Of a stretch of DNA of 64,000 nt, positions 1-9,036 are shown piece after piece. Under the pieces are notes generated by a model. The model did not search any database. It saw nothing but the letters and a program-made list of their open reading frames with translations, and was not told the origin of the DNA. Source of the stretch: Archangium lipolyticum (lineage in GTDB: Bacteria > Myxococcota > Myxococcia > Myxococcales > Myxococcaceae). Positions within the stretch are counted from its first letter, which is position 1. Each line of letters starts with the position of its first letter. The DNA lies in the NCBI RefSeq assembly GCF_024623785.1, contig NZ_JANKBZ010000040.1, forward strand, positions 38,768 to 102,767. Direction: 5' to 3'. Made by a program: the position numbers and the translations under genes.

Positions 1-1041
1 ACGCCCGGTGCCCAGCCCTCGGGCCCCGCTCCTTCCATGGCCGCCGCGCCCACCGGACAGGGCAAGCGGGCCGAGGAGAAGCCCCCCCGGTTCAACAGCA
101 CCCTCTGCTGGGAGGACCTGGAGCAGTTCAACGACAACGTGACCCTGGAGACGTTCCGCGAGTGGGCCCGGCCCCTGCTCGCCGTGAAGGATCCGCTCGT
201 CCTCGAGTACCTCAAGGGCCGTCTGGCCGAGCTCATCGGCAATGACGAGGGCCGCGCCAGTGAGGTTCTCGGCTGGGCTCGCGAGGCCTCGCCCGCGGAG
301 TTCAAGCTGCTCATGGGCGGCATCCGGGGCTCCGAGGCCCTGCCCAGGCTCGCCGCGCAGCTCACGTCCCTGGGGCTCGACGAGAGCCTCGACCTGGGGC
401 GGCGCGCGGGCTTCCTGGACGAGCTCCAGCGCATGCCCCGGCTCGAGCCGGCGGCGCTCGACAAGCTCGCCGCCTTCGCCCAGGACGCCTCCTCCGGCGA
501 GGCCGGCTGGGTCACCACGCGCGCCATCGGCCGGGTGATGCAGGAGGACTACAAGAAGACCGGCAACGCCAAACCCTACCTCGACAAGCTCCTCACCATC
601 GGCACCCAGTCCATGGATGAGCAGGTCCGCTACCTCGCGCTCGAGATGGAGATGCACGCCGAGGCGCCGCTCGACACGCAGGCCACCGGGCGGCTGGCGA
701 AGCTCCTCTCCACCGAGGGCAGCGAGGACGTCCGCATGGTGGCCGCGCACGACCTGTCCCTGTCCGAGGACAAGACCCAGGCCCTGGAGATCTTCTCCAA
801 GAACTTCGAGACCGAGAAGGACCTCTGCGTGCGCTGGTCCCTGTTCCGCTTCGCCGCCCGCACCGCGGGGAAGGACGCGCTCCCCGTCATGGCGAACATG
901 GCCCTGAGCGACCCGCGCTTCCAGGCCCAGTACCAGCACTTCGAGCGGCTCTACGCCAGCGGCATCGTCGACTTCGGGCGCATCTGGTTCTCCCTGCCCA
1001 CGGACGATCCCTTCGGCTGTCTGGACCGCCACGAGGAATGA
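1..1041 (+). CDS. HEAT-repeat-like protein, 5' end outside window
   Basis: The reading frame is open from base 1. The first ATG in view is at 37, but the codons before it continue a Pro/Ala-rich stretch, so the true start may lie upstream. The rest (about 334 residues) is alpha-helical with repeated short Leu/Ala helices such as 'VRYLALEMEMHAEAPL' and 'VRMVAAHDLSLSED', typical of HEAT/armadillo repeat solenoids used for protein binding. No catalytic motif or signal peptide is visible. It is followed within 17 bases by a second HEAT-type protein with a signal peptide, so the two probably form a transcription unit. The precise role is unknown. Confidence 0.75.
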   Translation, partial: TPGAQPSGPAPSMAAAPTGQGKRAEEKPPRFNSTLCWEDLEQFNDNVTLETFREWARPLLAVKDPLVLEYLKGRLAELIGNDEGRASEVLGWAREASPAEFKLLMGGIRGSEALPRLAAQLTSLGLDESLDLGRRAGFLDELQRMPRLEPAALDKLAAFAQDASSGEAGWVTTRAIGRVMQEDYKKTGNAKPYLDKLLTIGTQSMDEQVRYLALEMEMHAEAPLDTQATGRLAKLLSTEGSEDVRMVAAHDLSLSEDKTQALEIFSKNFETEKDLCVRWSLFRFAARTAGKDALPVMANMALSDPRFQAQYQHFERLYASGIVDFGRIWFSLPTDDPFGCLDRHEE

Positions 1042-1058
1042 AGTCCGGAGCCCACCCC

Positions 1059-2060
1059 ATGACACGCCCCTTCCTCCGCATGAACGTGCTTCCCACCCTG
1101 ACGCTCGCCGTCAGCCTCCTCGCCCCGGCGCTGGCGCTGGCGCACCAGCCGGCCCCCTCGTCCGAGGCCCCCGCCCTCAAGGCCGGAACCTGCTCGGTCC
1201 AGGGCCTCATGGACTCCATCCGCCGCGGGCTCCACTCGAAGTCCGAGGCCTACAAGCTCTACCTGCGCACGCTGCTGCGCGAGTCCGCCGTCAACCTGCC
1301 CCTCGCCGAGCTCCAGGCCGCCTTCGACCGCGAGTACGACCCGGTCATGGTCGAGCACCTCGCGGCCGCCCTGGTCGCGCGCACCGAGCGCGGCCTGGAG
1401 GACGAGTCATTCCAGCGCGTCGCGAAGCGCGCCCTGGAGGACAGGGACCCGAGCCTCCGCGCCGCCACCGTCCGTGCCATGCGCCGCACCGGCGCGCTGG
1501 AGCGCACGGGGGACATGTACGAGCGCCTGGTCCGCGACCCCTCGCCCGAGGTGCGCATGGAGGCCGCGACCAACCTGGTCGAGGACAACCTGGAGGTCTA
1601 CGGCGGTCACCATGGCCCCGCCGCCGACTCCGCCGTGGCCGCGGCCGCCGCCTCGACGGATCCCAAGGTGACGGCGAAGGTCCTCGGCCAGCTCATGACC
1701 GGAGACATCAGCGCCGGGTCGGCCCGCAAGCTCGAGCAGCTGCTCGGCAGCGACTCCGCCGAGGTCCGCGCCGCGGCGTCCACCGCGCTGGGAGGCGTGC
1801 CCGTGGCGGAGATGGCCAGCGCCCGGCAGGCGCTCACCGGCATGTACCGCGGCGAGAAGGACCCCACCGTGCGCAAGGCCATCCTCCAGAGCGTCGCCCG
1901 GCTCGGCTTCTCCAGCGCCGTCCCCGAGCTCCAGCGGCTGCGCGGCGTCGACCCCAGCCTCGCGCCGGAGATCGACACCTGGATTCGAGTCCTCGAGATG
2001 AACCACCAGGATTGGAGCCTGATCCTGAGGGAGAAGCAGAGGCTGCAACAGGCTCGGTAG
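1059..2060 (+). CDS. Secreted HEAT-repeat protein
   Basis: The product is a 333-residue protein with a clear signal peptide (Arg near the N-terminus, then 'VLPTLTLAVSLLAPALALA' and a cleavage-like AHQ). Helical repeats containing 'VRMEAATNLV', 'VRAAASTALG' and 'VRKAILQSVA' follow, the classic HEAT/PBS signature. I chose ATG 1059 because GGAG lies 8 bases upstream. An ATG at 1038 overlaps the previous stop (ATGA) and would add seven residues. The protein probably acts outside the inner membrane as a scaffold. It belongs with the preceding HEAT gene and the M23 peptidase after it. Confidence 0.8.
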   Translation: MTRPFLRMNVLPTLTLAVSLLAPALALAHQPAPSSEAPALKAGTCSVQGLMDSIRRGLHSKSEAYKLYLRTLLRESAVNLPLAELQAAFDREYDPVMVEHLAAALVARTERGLEDESFQRVAKRALEDRDPSLRAATVRAMRRTGALERTGDMYERLVRDPSPEVRMEAATNLVEDNLEVYGGHHGPAADSAVAAAAASTDPKVTAKVLGQLMTGDISAGSARKLEQLLGSDSAEVRAAASTALGGVPVAEMASARQALTGMYRGEKDPTVRKAILQSVARLGFSSAVPELQRLRGVDPSLAPEIDTWIRVLEMNHQDWSLILREKQRLQQAR

Positions 2061-2104
2061 CAGATCCCCCCGGGGGCCGGTCCACCGGCCCGAGAGGAAC
2101 CACG

Positions 2105-2626
2105 ATGCGTAAGGCAATGAAGACCACCCTGGCTGTCCTGGCACTCATCCCCGCCGCCGCCACCGCCGCCTACCGGGTCGGCTCGCCCTTCCCGGGCGAC
2201 GTGACGGCCACCACCTACTACTCGAGCGGCACCTTCCACGGCGCCGTCGACATCTCCAGCCGCAACGCCTGCGGCTACTGGGGCGTCGAGACCGGCGTGG
2301 TCGGCTCCATGTACTGGAACGTCACCATCCGCACCACCGCCGACGTCTGCTACGGCAACGGCAGCGGCAACCAGAACGAGGTGAAGCACACCTTCGCCAA
2401 CGACTTCGTCATCCGCCAGTGGCACTTCCTCCAGGAGCCCACCTCGGTCGACAAGACCTGCGACCGCTGCCAGATCGGCGACGAGGGCGGCACCGGCAAC
2501 GTCACCGGCCCCCACACCCATATGCAGTACGACCGCTACGGCACCAACAACACCTCCTGGTACTCGAGTTACACCTCCAAAGGTGAGTTCCTCGACCGCG
2601 GCGAGACCGTCGGCTACATCCAGTAG
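2105..2626 (+). CDS. Secreted M23-type metallopeptidase-like protein
   Basis: The product is 173 residues with a signal peptide ('MKTTLAVLALIPAAATAA'). The mature part carries both halves of the M23 (LytM/lysostaphin) zinc site: HxxxD at residues 45-49 (HGAVD) and HxH at 137-139 (GPHTHM, standard form GPHLHF). Members cut peptide cross-links in peptidoglycan or glycyl bonds. The domain is short, with four cysteines between the motifs (three of them in CGxxx and CDRC contexts) that could form disulfides in the periplasm or outside. ATG 2105 is preceded by GAGAGGA. A hairpin GGGAGG/CCTCCC lies downstream (2661-2676). Confidence 0.75.
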   Translation: MRKAMKTTLAVLALIPAAATAAYRVGSPFPGDVTATTYYSSGTFHGAVDISSRNACGYWGVETGVVGSMYWNVTIRTTADVCYGNGSGNQNEVKHTFANDFVIRQWHFLQEPTSVDKTCDRCQIGDEGGTGNVTGPHTHMQYDRYGTNNTSWYSSYTSKGEFLDRGETVGYIQ

Positions 2627-2660
2627 TTGGAGCGCGCGGCTTCGACGCTCATGAGCGGCG

Positions 2661-2676
2661 GGGAGGCTTGCCTCCC
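2661..2676. terminator. Candidate hairpin after the M23 gene
   Basis: GGGAGG-CTTG-CCTCCC forms a 6-bp GC stem 35 bases past the M23 stop. No T-run follows, so it is only a possible terminator. Confidence 0.3.
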
Positions 2677-2810
2677 GGCCTGTTCGTGAGCGCTCGGCCG
2701 CCCTCCTCTTCCTGGATTCTCCCAGGGCAGGCAGGCGAGCTCCGAGACCCTGGACGGGAAGTTCCGCCGCGCGACGTTGCACGGGGCCCGGCCTGCGTTA
2801 CCTCTGATCA

Positions 2811-3005
2811 ATGACCGAAGTTCAGAGAACACCCCGTGACTACATGATTCCCGAGGGCTGCCCCGTCTGCGCGGCGGATCTGCCGGTGCGTGTCACCGCC
2901 TCGGGGCCCAACGGCGTCTGCAAGCACTGCGGGTGGTTCGGCCGTCCTCTCGTCACGGTGACCCACCAGGGCCTGCGCATCTCCTTCCAGGGCGCACAGG
3001 CGTGA
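2811..3005 (+). CDS. Small zinc-ribbon protein
   Basis: The product is 64 residues with two CxxC knuckles, CPVC at residues 18-21 and CKHC at 37-40, the arrangement of a zinc ribbon. The C-terminal part is short and hydrophobic with no other domain. Function is unknown; such proteins often bind nucleic acid or protein. It stands alone between the peptidase and the FDH operon and is followed by a REP-type palindrome. Confidence 0.6.
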   Translation: MTEVQRTPRDYMIPEGCPVCAADLPVRVTASGPNGVCKHCGWFGRPLVTVTHQGLRISFQGAQA

Positions 3006-3021
3006 GGCACTGAGGCGAATA

Positions 3022-3055
3022 CCCTCACCCCGTCCCTCTCCCAGAGGGAGAGGGG
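3022..3055. repeat. REP-like palindrome, copy A
   Basis: The sequence reads CCCTCACCCCG followed by the perfect inverted repeat CCCTCTCCC-AGA-GGGAGAGGG (3034-3054). The same unit recurs intergenically at 11229-11267, 27232-27263 (opposite orientation) and 30601-30635. It lies between the zinc-ribbon gene and the FDH operon. Confidence 0.8.
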
Positions 3056-3119
3056 TTGTTGTCTCCTGGCTCTCCCATGTCCAGATTGGGTCCTGAAGCG
3101 CGTCCTCCGGAGGCTTGCC

Positions 3120-6100
3120 TTGGGACTCCTCGACCTGTTCTCCCGCTGGCCCCTCATCCGTCAGCTCCAGGAGAAGGACTCCACCGCCCTCGGTGACACG
3201 GCCATGAGCGAGCGCAGCCGCCACCTCGCGCCGCGCACCCTCCACGCCGACAAGGTCGTCCCCTCCATCTGCCCCTACTGCGCCGTCGGCTGCGGCCAGA
3301 AGGTCTACGTCCAGGGCGACAGGATTCTCGACATCGAGGGCGATGAGGACTCGCCCATCTCCCGCGGCCGGCTCTGCCCCAAGGGCGCCGCCACCTTCCA
3401 GCTCGTCACCGGCAGTCATCGGCTCGACACCGTCCTCTACCGCCGCCCCGGTGGCACGCAGTGGGAACGCATCCCCCTCCACCAGGCCCTGGACATGGTC
3501 GCCGAGCGCGTGAAGAAGACGCGCGACGCCACCTGGGAGGACACGAACGACAAGGGCGAGGCCGTCCACCGCACCCTCGGCATCGCCCACCTCGGCGGCG
3601 CCACGCTCGACAACGAGGAGAACTACCTCATCAAGAAGCTCTTCACCGCCGGACTCGGCATCGTCCAGGTGGAGAACCAGGCTCGAATATGACACTCCTC
3701 CACGGTGCCCGGTCTGGGCATCTCGTTCGGCCGAGGCGGTGCCACCACGTTCCAGCAGGACCTGGCGAACGCGGACTGCATCCTCATCATGGGCAGCAAC
3801 ATGGCCGAGTGTCACCCCGTGGGCTTCCAGTGGGTGATGGAGGCCCGTGAGCGCGGCGCCACCCTCATCCACGTGGACCCGCGCTTCACCCGCACCAGCG
3901 CCATGGCGGACACATACGTGCCCCTGCGCGCGGGCTCGGACATCGCGTTCCTCGGCGGCCTCGTCCACTACATCCTGGAGAACGAGCGCTACTTCCACGA
4001 CTACGTCGTGAATTACACCAACGCCCCCGCCATCCTCCGCGAGGACTTCCAGGACACCGAGGACCTCGACGGCCTCTTCAGCGGCTACGACCCGGACAAG
4101 GGCTCGTACTCTCCGCACACCTGGCAGTACGAGAACATGGACGGCGTCGTGCCCGCCGCGGGCCACAAGGAGCTCTTCGCCGAGCCCGGCGCCGGCGGCC
4201 ACGGCAAGGTGCGCGGCAAGCACATCACCGAGGTGCCGAGCGACAAGACGCTCCAGCACCCGCGCTGCGTCTTCCAGGTGCTCAAGCGCCACTACGCGCG
4301 CTACACGCCGGCCGTCGTCTCGCGCATCTGCGGCGTCCCCCAGGAGCTCTTCCTCCAGGTGGCCCGCACGCTCTGCGACAACTCGGGCCGCGAGCGCACC
4401 AGCGCCTTCTGCTACGCCGTGGGTTGGACGCAGCACTCGGTGGGCGTGCAGAACATCCGCACCGCCGCCATCATCCAGCTGCTGCTCGGCAACATCGGCC
4501 GGCCCGGCGGCGGCATCATGGCCCTGCGCGGCCACGCCTCCATCCAGGGCTCCTCCGACATCCCCACCCTCTACAACCTGCTGCCCGGCTACATCCCCAT
4601 GCCGCACGCGCCGGACGCGCAGCGCTTCGACCAGTACCTCCACAACAACGAGTCCGCCAGCGGCTGGTGGAGCAACTTCCCCAAGTACGTCGTCTCCCTG
4701 CTCAAGGCGTACTACGGCGACGCCGCGACGAAGGACAACGACTGGGGCTTCCACTGGATACCCAAGCTCACCGGCGACCACTCGCACATGACGACCGTCG
4801 CCGACATGGCCGATGGCAAGGTGAAGGGCTACTTCGTCCTCGGCGAGAACCCCGTCGTGGGCTCCATGAACGGCGCCCTGCAGCGCAAGGCTCTGGGCAA
4901 GCTCGACTGGCTCGTGGTCAGCGACCTGTCCCTCACCGAGACGGCCGAGTTCTGGCGCACCGCCCCCGAGGTCGTCCGCGGCGACGTGCGCCCCGAGGAC
5001 ATCCAGACCGAGGTCTTCTTCTTCCCGTGCGCCGCGCACACCGAGAAGGACGGCTCCTTCACCAACACCCAGCGCCTGCTCCAGTGGCACCACAAGGCAG
5101 TCGAGTCACCCGGTGAGGCGCGAAGTGATCTGCACTTCATCTTCCACCTCGGGCGCCGGCTGAAGGAGCTCTACGCGGACTCCACCGAGGAGAAGGACAG
5201 GCCTCTCCAGGCCCTCACCTGGGACTACCCGACGAAGGGCCCTCGCGAGGAGCCCGACGCCGAGGCCGTGTTGAAGGAGATCAGCGGCTATACCGTGGCG
5301 GACGGCGCCCCGGTGCCTGGTTTCTCGGAGCTGAAGGACGACGGCTCCACCGCGTGCGGCTGTTGGATTTATTCGGGCAGCTACGCGGACGGGGTGAACC
5401 AGCCGGCGCGCAGGAAGCCCGGACGGGAACAGACGTGGGTGGCATCCGAGTGGGGTTGGGCCTGGCCCGCCAACCGGCGGCTCCTCTACAACCGCGCCTC
5501 AGCGGACCCCGAGGGCCGCCCCTGGAGCGAGCGCAAGAAGTACGTCTGGTGGGACGCCCAGCAGGGCAGGTGGACGGGCGAGGACGTGCCGGACTTCATC
5601 GTGGACCGGCCGCCCTCGTACCGGCCCCTGCCGGAGACCCATGGCGTGGACACGCTCTCGGGCACGGACCCGTTCATCATGCAGGCGGACGGGAAGGGCT
5701 GGCTCTTCGCGCCGAGCGGGATGATGGACGGTCCGCTGCCCACGCACTACGAGCCGCTGGAGTCGCCCGTCCGCAACTTCCTCTACGCGCAGCAGTGCAA
5801 CCCGGCGCGCTACGAGTACCGGCGCCGGGACAATCCCCTGCACCGCGCCTGGGCGGACCCGCGCTACCCGTATGTCCTCACCACGTACCGCCTCACCGAG
5901 CACCACACCGCGGGCGGCATGTCGCGCTGGCTGTCGTGGTTGAGCGAGCTGCAGCCGGAGATGTTCGTCGAGGTGTCTCCGGAGCTGGCCGCCGAGGCGG
6001 AGTTGGAGAACGGCGGCTGGTGCACGCTGTACACGGCACGTGGAGAGATTGAATGCCGGGTGCTGGTGACGGAGCGCATCCGCCCGCTGCAACTGGACGG

Positions 6101-6383
6101 GAAGCGGGTGCACCAGGTGGGCCTGCCGTACCACTGGGGCTACACGGGACGCGTGCGGGGAGAGAGCGCCAACGACCTGCTCGGCTTCACCGCGGATCCG
6201 AACGTCTCCATCCAGGAGTCCAAGGCGCTCACCTGCAACCTCCTCCCCGGGAGGCGCAGCCGGTACCGGCGCGCGGCCATGGGCTGGGAGCCGTGGCCCC
6301 TGCCTCCGGGCGTGGTGGACGTCCCGAGGGACCTGGAGGGCGTGGGCCCGCACGCGGAACAACCTCCGCAGGAGAAGGAGTAG
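3120..6383 (+). CDS. fdnG: Formate dehydrogenase catalytic subunit, selenoprotein (read-through of TGA 3690-3692)
   Basis: This is the molybdopterin-dependent formate dehydrogenase alpha subunit (formate to CO2), 1087 residues with Sec at position 191. The N-terminal [4Fe-4S] site is C51-x2-C54-x3-C58...C86, followed by the FDH context NQARI-TGA-HSSTVPGL, which matches the Sec position of E. coli FdnG (NQARV-U-HG). Reading continues in frame to the molybdopterin-dinucleotide-binding C-terminus. I chose TTG 3120 because GGAGG (3109-3113) sits 6 bases upstream and the first residues resemble other FDH-O enzymes; ATG 3204 is the alternative. E. coli FdnG is 1015 residues. No twin-arginine motif is visible. 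The beta-subunit gene starts 6 bases downstream. A conventional annotation would split the gene into 3120-3692 and 3705-6383. Confidence 0.93.
3690..3722 (+). promoter_or_regulatory. Selenocysteine codon and bacterial SECIS hairpin
   Basis: TGA (3690-3692) is followed by a hairpin with 5' arm GGTGCCC (3704-3710), apical loop GGTCT (3711-3715) and 3' arm GGGCATC (3716-3722). That gives 7 pairs including one G-U. The loop starts 18 bases after the TGA, the same spacing and the same GGUCU loop as the E. coli fdhF SECIS bound by SelB. The mRNA element also encodes TVPGLGI. Confidence 0.9.
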
Positions 6384-6389
6384 CGCTCC

Positions 6390-7187
6390 ATGGGACAGAA
6401 GGGCTTCTTCACCGACACCACGCTCTGCATCGGCTGCAAGGCCTGCGAGGTGGCCTGCAAACAGTGGAACCAGTTGCCGGATGACGGCTTCCAGTTCACC
6501 GGCATGTCCTACGACAACTCGGGGCACCTGGGCTCGTCCACCTGGCGGCACGTGGCCTTCGTCGAGCGTCCAGTGCCGAGCCCCACGCAGAACACCGCGG
6601 GGATGGCCTTCTCGTGGCTGATGGCCTCGGACGTGTGCAAGCACTGCCAGCGCGCGGGGTGCCTGGAGGCGTGCCCCACCGGCGCCATCATCCGCACGGA
6701 GTTCGACACCGTGTACGTGCAGCCGGACGTGTGCAACGGCTGCGGCTACTGCGTGACGGCGTGCCCCTTCGGCGTCATCGACCGGCGCCAGGACGACGGG
6801 CGCGCATGGAAGTGCACCCTCTGCTACGACCGGCTCGGCGAGGACATGACCCCCGCCTGCGCCAAGGCGTGCCCCACCGCCTCCATCCAGTTCGGGGATG
6901 TGGATGAATTGCGCGAGCGGGCCCACCGGCGCGTGGAGCAACTGCACGACAAGGGATTGGACGCGGCGTACCTGTACGGCGCGGACGCGGAGAACCAGCC
7001 AGGGACTGGCGGGCTGAATGCGTTCTTCCTGCTCGTGGACAAGCCCGAGGTCTACAACCTCCCGCCGGACCCGGTGGTGCCGACGATGAAGGGGAAGGAT
7101 GCCTGGACCTCGATGGGGTGGGGGGCGCTGGGCATGGCCGTGGTGGCCATTGGCGCGGTGCTCCTGGGACGCGAGGTGGCGCGGTGA
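6390..7187 (+). CDS. fdnH: Formate dehydrogenase iron-sulfur (beta) subunit
   Basis: This 265-residue ferredoxin-like subunit carries four [4Fe-4S] cysteine groups that pass electrons from the catalytic to the membrane subunit. They are CIGCKACEVAC (C13, C16, C19, C23), CKHCQRAGCLEAC, CNGCGYCVTAC and CTLCYDR...CAKAC. A single C-terminal membrane helix (about residues 240-262, 'GWGALGMAVVAIGAVLLG') matches the anchor of E. coli FdnH. Its stop overlaps the GTG start of the NrfD-type gene, so the operon is translationally coupled. Confidence 0.93.
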   Translation: MGQKGFFTDTTLCIGCKACEVACKQWNQLPDDGFQFTGMSYDNSGHLGSSTWRHVAFVERPVPSPTQNTAGMAFSWLMASDVCKHCQRAGCLEACPTGAIIRTEFDTVYVQPDVCNGCGYCVTACPFGVIDRRQDDGRAWKCTLCYDRLGEDMTPACAKACPTASIQFGDVDELRERAHRRVEQLHDKGLDAAYLYGADAENQPGTGGLNAFFLLVDKPEVYNLPPDPVVPTMKGKDAWTSMGWGALGMAVVAIGAVLLGREVAR

Positions 7188-8413
7188 GTGACGACATCCG
7201 GCCCGAGGATCTGGAGAAGCGGCAGGACGGGCGCAACATCGACTCGCGGCTGGGAGTGCTGGCCGGAGAGGGCGCACAGCAGCGGGTGAGAGGCATCGAC
7301 GAGGCCAATCCCTCGCGCGACCTGCTGCGGACACGGCCCTCGCAGTCGGGCGTGAACGCGGAGTCACCGAGCTACTACGGGCAGCCAGCCATCAAGGAGC
7401 CCGTGTGGATCTGGAGCATCCCGCTCTACTTCTACGTGGGCGGTGTGGCGGGCGCGGCGAGCGTGCTGGGCGCGGCGGCGGATATCTTCGGTGGGAAGCG
7501 GATGGAGGGACTCGGGCGCCGGTGCCGGTGGGTGGGCACGGCGGGCGACATCGTGAGCTCGGGGCTGCTCATCTACGACCTGGGACGGCCCGAGCGCTTC
7601 CTGAACATGCTTCGGGTGTTCCGCCCCACATCGCCCATGAGCGTGGGCTCCTGGGTGCTGGTGGGCTCGGGGGCGATGAACACCGCGTCCCTGCTGTTCG
7701 CCGGCCGGCGCGGCTGGCTGGGGCGCGCGGGAGAGGGAGCGGCCATCGCGGCGGGCTTCCTGGGATTGCCGCTCGCCGGGTACACGGCGGTGCTCATCGC
7801 CAACACGGCGGTGCCCGTGTGGCAGGCCACGCGCAAGTCGCTGCCACTGCTGTTCATGTCCTCGGCGATGGCGGGCGCCGCGAGCCTCCTGGAGCTGCTG
7901 CCACATCCGCGAAGAGAGGAGAGGGTGCTCCACCTGTTCGGCTCGGTGGGCAAGGTGGGCGAGTTGCTGGCCGGAGTCGCGGTGCAGCACGAGGCCTCGC
8001 GAATGGAGGTGCTCGAACGGCCGCTGAAGCACGGACCCTCGGGGACACTGTGGAAGGCGGCCAAGGTGTGCACCGCGGCGTCACTGGCGCTGGGCGTGTG
8101 GCCGGGCCAGCGCAAGTGGATGAAGGTAGCGGGGGCACTGCTGGGCTCGGCGGGGGCACTGCTGACACGCTTCTCGGTGTTCCGCGCGGGCAAGGCATCG
8201 GCGGCCGACCCACAGGCCACGTTCCAGCCGCAGCGCCAGGGAATGGGCGCCGCGGAGGTGACGGGGCACACGCACGCATCGGACGGGAAGCCGTTCAAGT
8301 TCCCGCTGCCGGTGTTGCATGAACAGCCGGTGCTGCCTCGAAGGGGGCTATCGGCAGCGTGGCATCAGGAGTCGGAGCAGGAGCCAGAACCTTCCTCGGG
8401 TCCTTCGCCCTGA
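7184..8413 (+). CDS. nrfD: NrfD/PsrC-type membrane subunit of formate dehydrogenase
   Basis: The product is 409 residues. After a charged N-terminal arm of about 65 residues come roughly eight hydrophobic segments, starting 'IWSIPLYFYVGGVAGAASVLG', a hallmark of NrfD/PsrC quinone-interacting subunits. It replaces the cytochrome b subunit (FdnI) of the E. coli enzyme and should pass electrons to or from the quinone pool. The GTG start at 7184 overlaps the stop of the beta subunit (GTGA). The C-terminal tail of about 70 residues is hydrophilic. Confidence 0.88.
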   Translation: MSDDIRPEDLEKRQDGRNIDSRLGVLAGEGAQQRVRGIDEANPSRDLLRTRPSQSGVNAESPSYYGQPAIKEPVWIWSIPLYFYVGGVAGAASVLGAAADIFGGKRMEGLGRRCRWVGTAGDIVSSGLLIYDLGRPERFLNMLRVFRPTSPMSVGSWVLVGSGAMNTASLLFAGRRGWLGRAGEGAAIAAGFLGLPLAGYTAVLIANTAVPVWQATRKSLPLLFMSSAMAGAASLLELLPHPRREERVLHLFGSVGKVGELLAGVAVQHEASRMEVLERPLKHGPSGTLWKAAKVCTAASLALGVWPGQRKWMKVAGALLGSAGALLTRFSVFRAGKASAADPQATFQPQRQGMGAAEVTGHTHASDGKPFKFPLPVLHEQPVLPRRGLSAAWHQESEQEPEPSSGPSP

Positions 8414-8472
8414 GCCGGACTCGATGGCGGATTCTCGTGGGCGAGATGCGTCTCCAGGGAGCACTCTCCTCT

Positions 8473-9033
8473 TCATCGTTCTGATGATGTCCCGGGCGTG
8501 ATGAGGCCATCAAGGGTCGCGTACTGCTTCGTCGTGAGCACCTCGAGCATGAGCGGCGTGTAGTCCGGGAACAATCTCTCCGCCAGCTCACCGAGCTTCA
8601 GCGCCTTTTCCAGGGTCTCCCTCGTGCGCTCGTCGTTCCAGTAGCGAATCAACCCCCGCCAGGAGTCCCTGACCGTCTCCAGTGCCTTGGCGCCGGCCTC
8701 TTCATAGAGCCTGGCGGCCTCATGAGGAGCGTTGCGGTAGGTGTCGAGGAAGTAGCCGAGCTCCACGACGGCGGGAGCACTCCGGTACGAGCTCAGGACG
8801 GCCAGCTCCAGCAGACGCTGGATTTCGGAAAGCCTGTCCTCGAGTTCCCGCCCGGGCTCCTCGAACTTCAGCAGCCGCCAGGCCAGGAAGAGGAGGTTCT
8901 GTGTGAACGCGGGGCACGCCTCGGCCAGCTCCCTGTGCGACCTCAATTGGTCAGGGTTTCCCATATCGGCCTCGGCATCCCGCCGAGCCTCCCGGAATCT
9001 CGCGACCAGCTCGTCGAGCTCCACGTGCGACAT
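8473..9033 (-). CDS. Cytosolic helical protein, possible partner of the upstream lipoprotein
   Basis: The product is 186 residues without signal peptide or membrane segment, predicted all-helical, with a TPR-like feel ('AARLYEEAGAKALETV', 'EKALKLGELAERLFPDY'). The family is not recognised. GAGGTGAG precedes the ATG and the gene starts 3 bases after the stop of the broken lipoprotein gene (9496-9037), so they are co-transcribed. A lipoprotein followed tightly by a soluble unknown is the layout of SitA/SitI-type toxin/immunity pairs in myxobacteria; that reading is inference only. Confidence 0.65.
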   Translation of the reverse strand: MSHVELDELVARFREARRDAEADMGNPDQLRSHRELAEACPAFTQNLLFLAWRLLKFEEPGRELEDRLSEIQRLLELAVLSSYRSAPAVVELGYFLDTYRNAPHEAARLYEEAGAKALETVRDSWRGLIRYWNDERTRETLEKALKLGELAERLFPDYTPLMLEVLTTKQYATLDGLITPGTSSER

Positions 9034-9036
9034 GGC

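Noticed and set aside
2012..2104. Longer start for the M23 protein
   Set aside because: The extra 31 residues overlap the previous gene and precede a complete signal peptide at 2105.
2808..5093. Long minus-strand open frame opposite the FDH gene
   Set aside because: Product is Val/Gly/Glu-rich with no motif; a GC-bias shadow of the plus-strand FDH gene.
3705..6383. Separate FDH gene starting at GTG 3705
   Set aside because: It lacks the N-terminal iron-sulfur site and starts inside the SECIS; TGA 3690 is better read as selenocysteine.
5499..7367. Long minus-strand frame opposite the FDH beta and NrfD genes
   Set aside because: Arg/Pro/Ala-rich with no family signal; opposite strand of clearly conserved genes.
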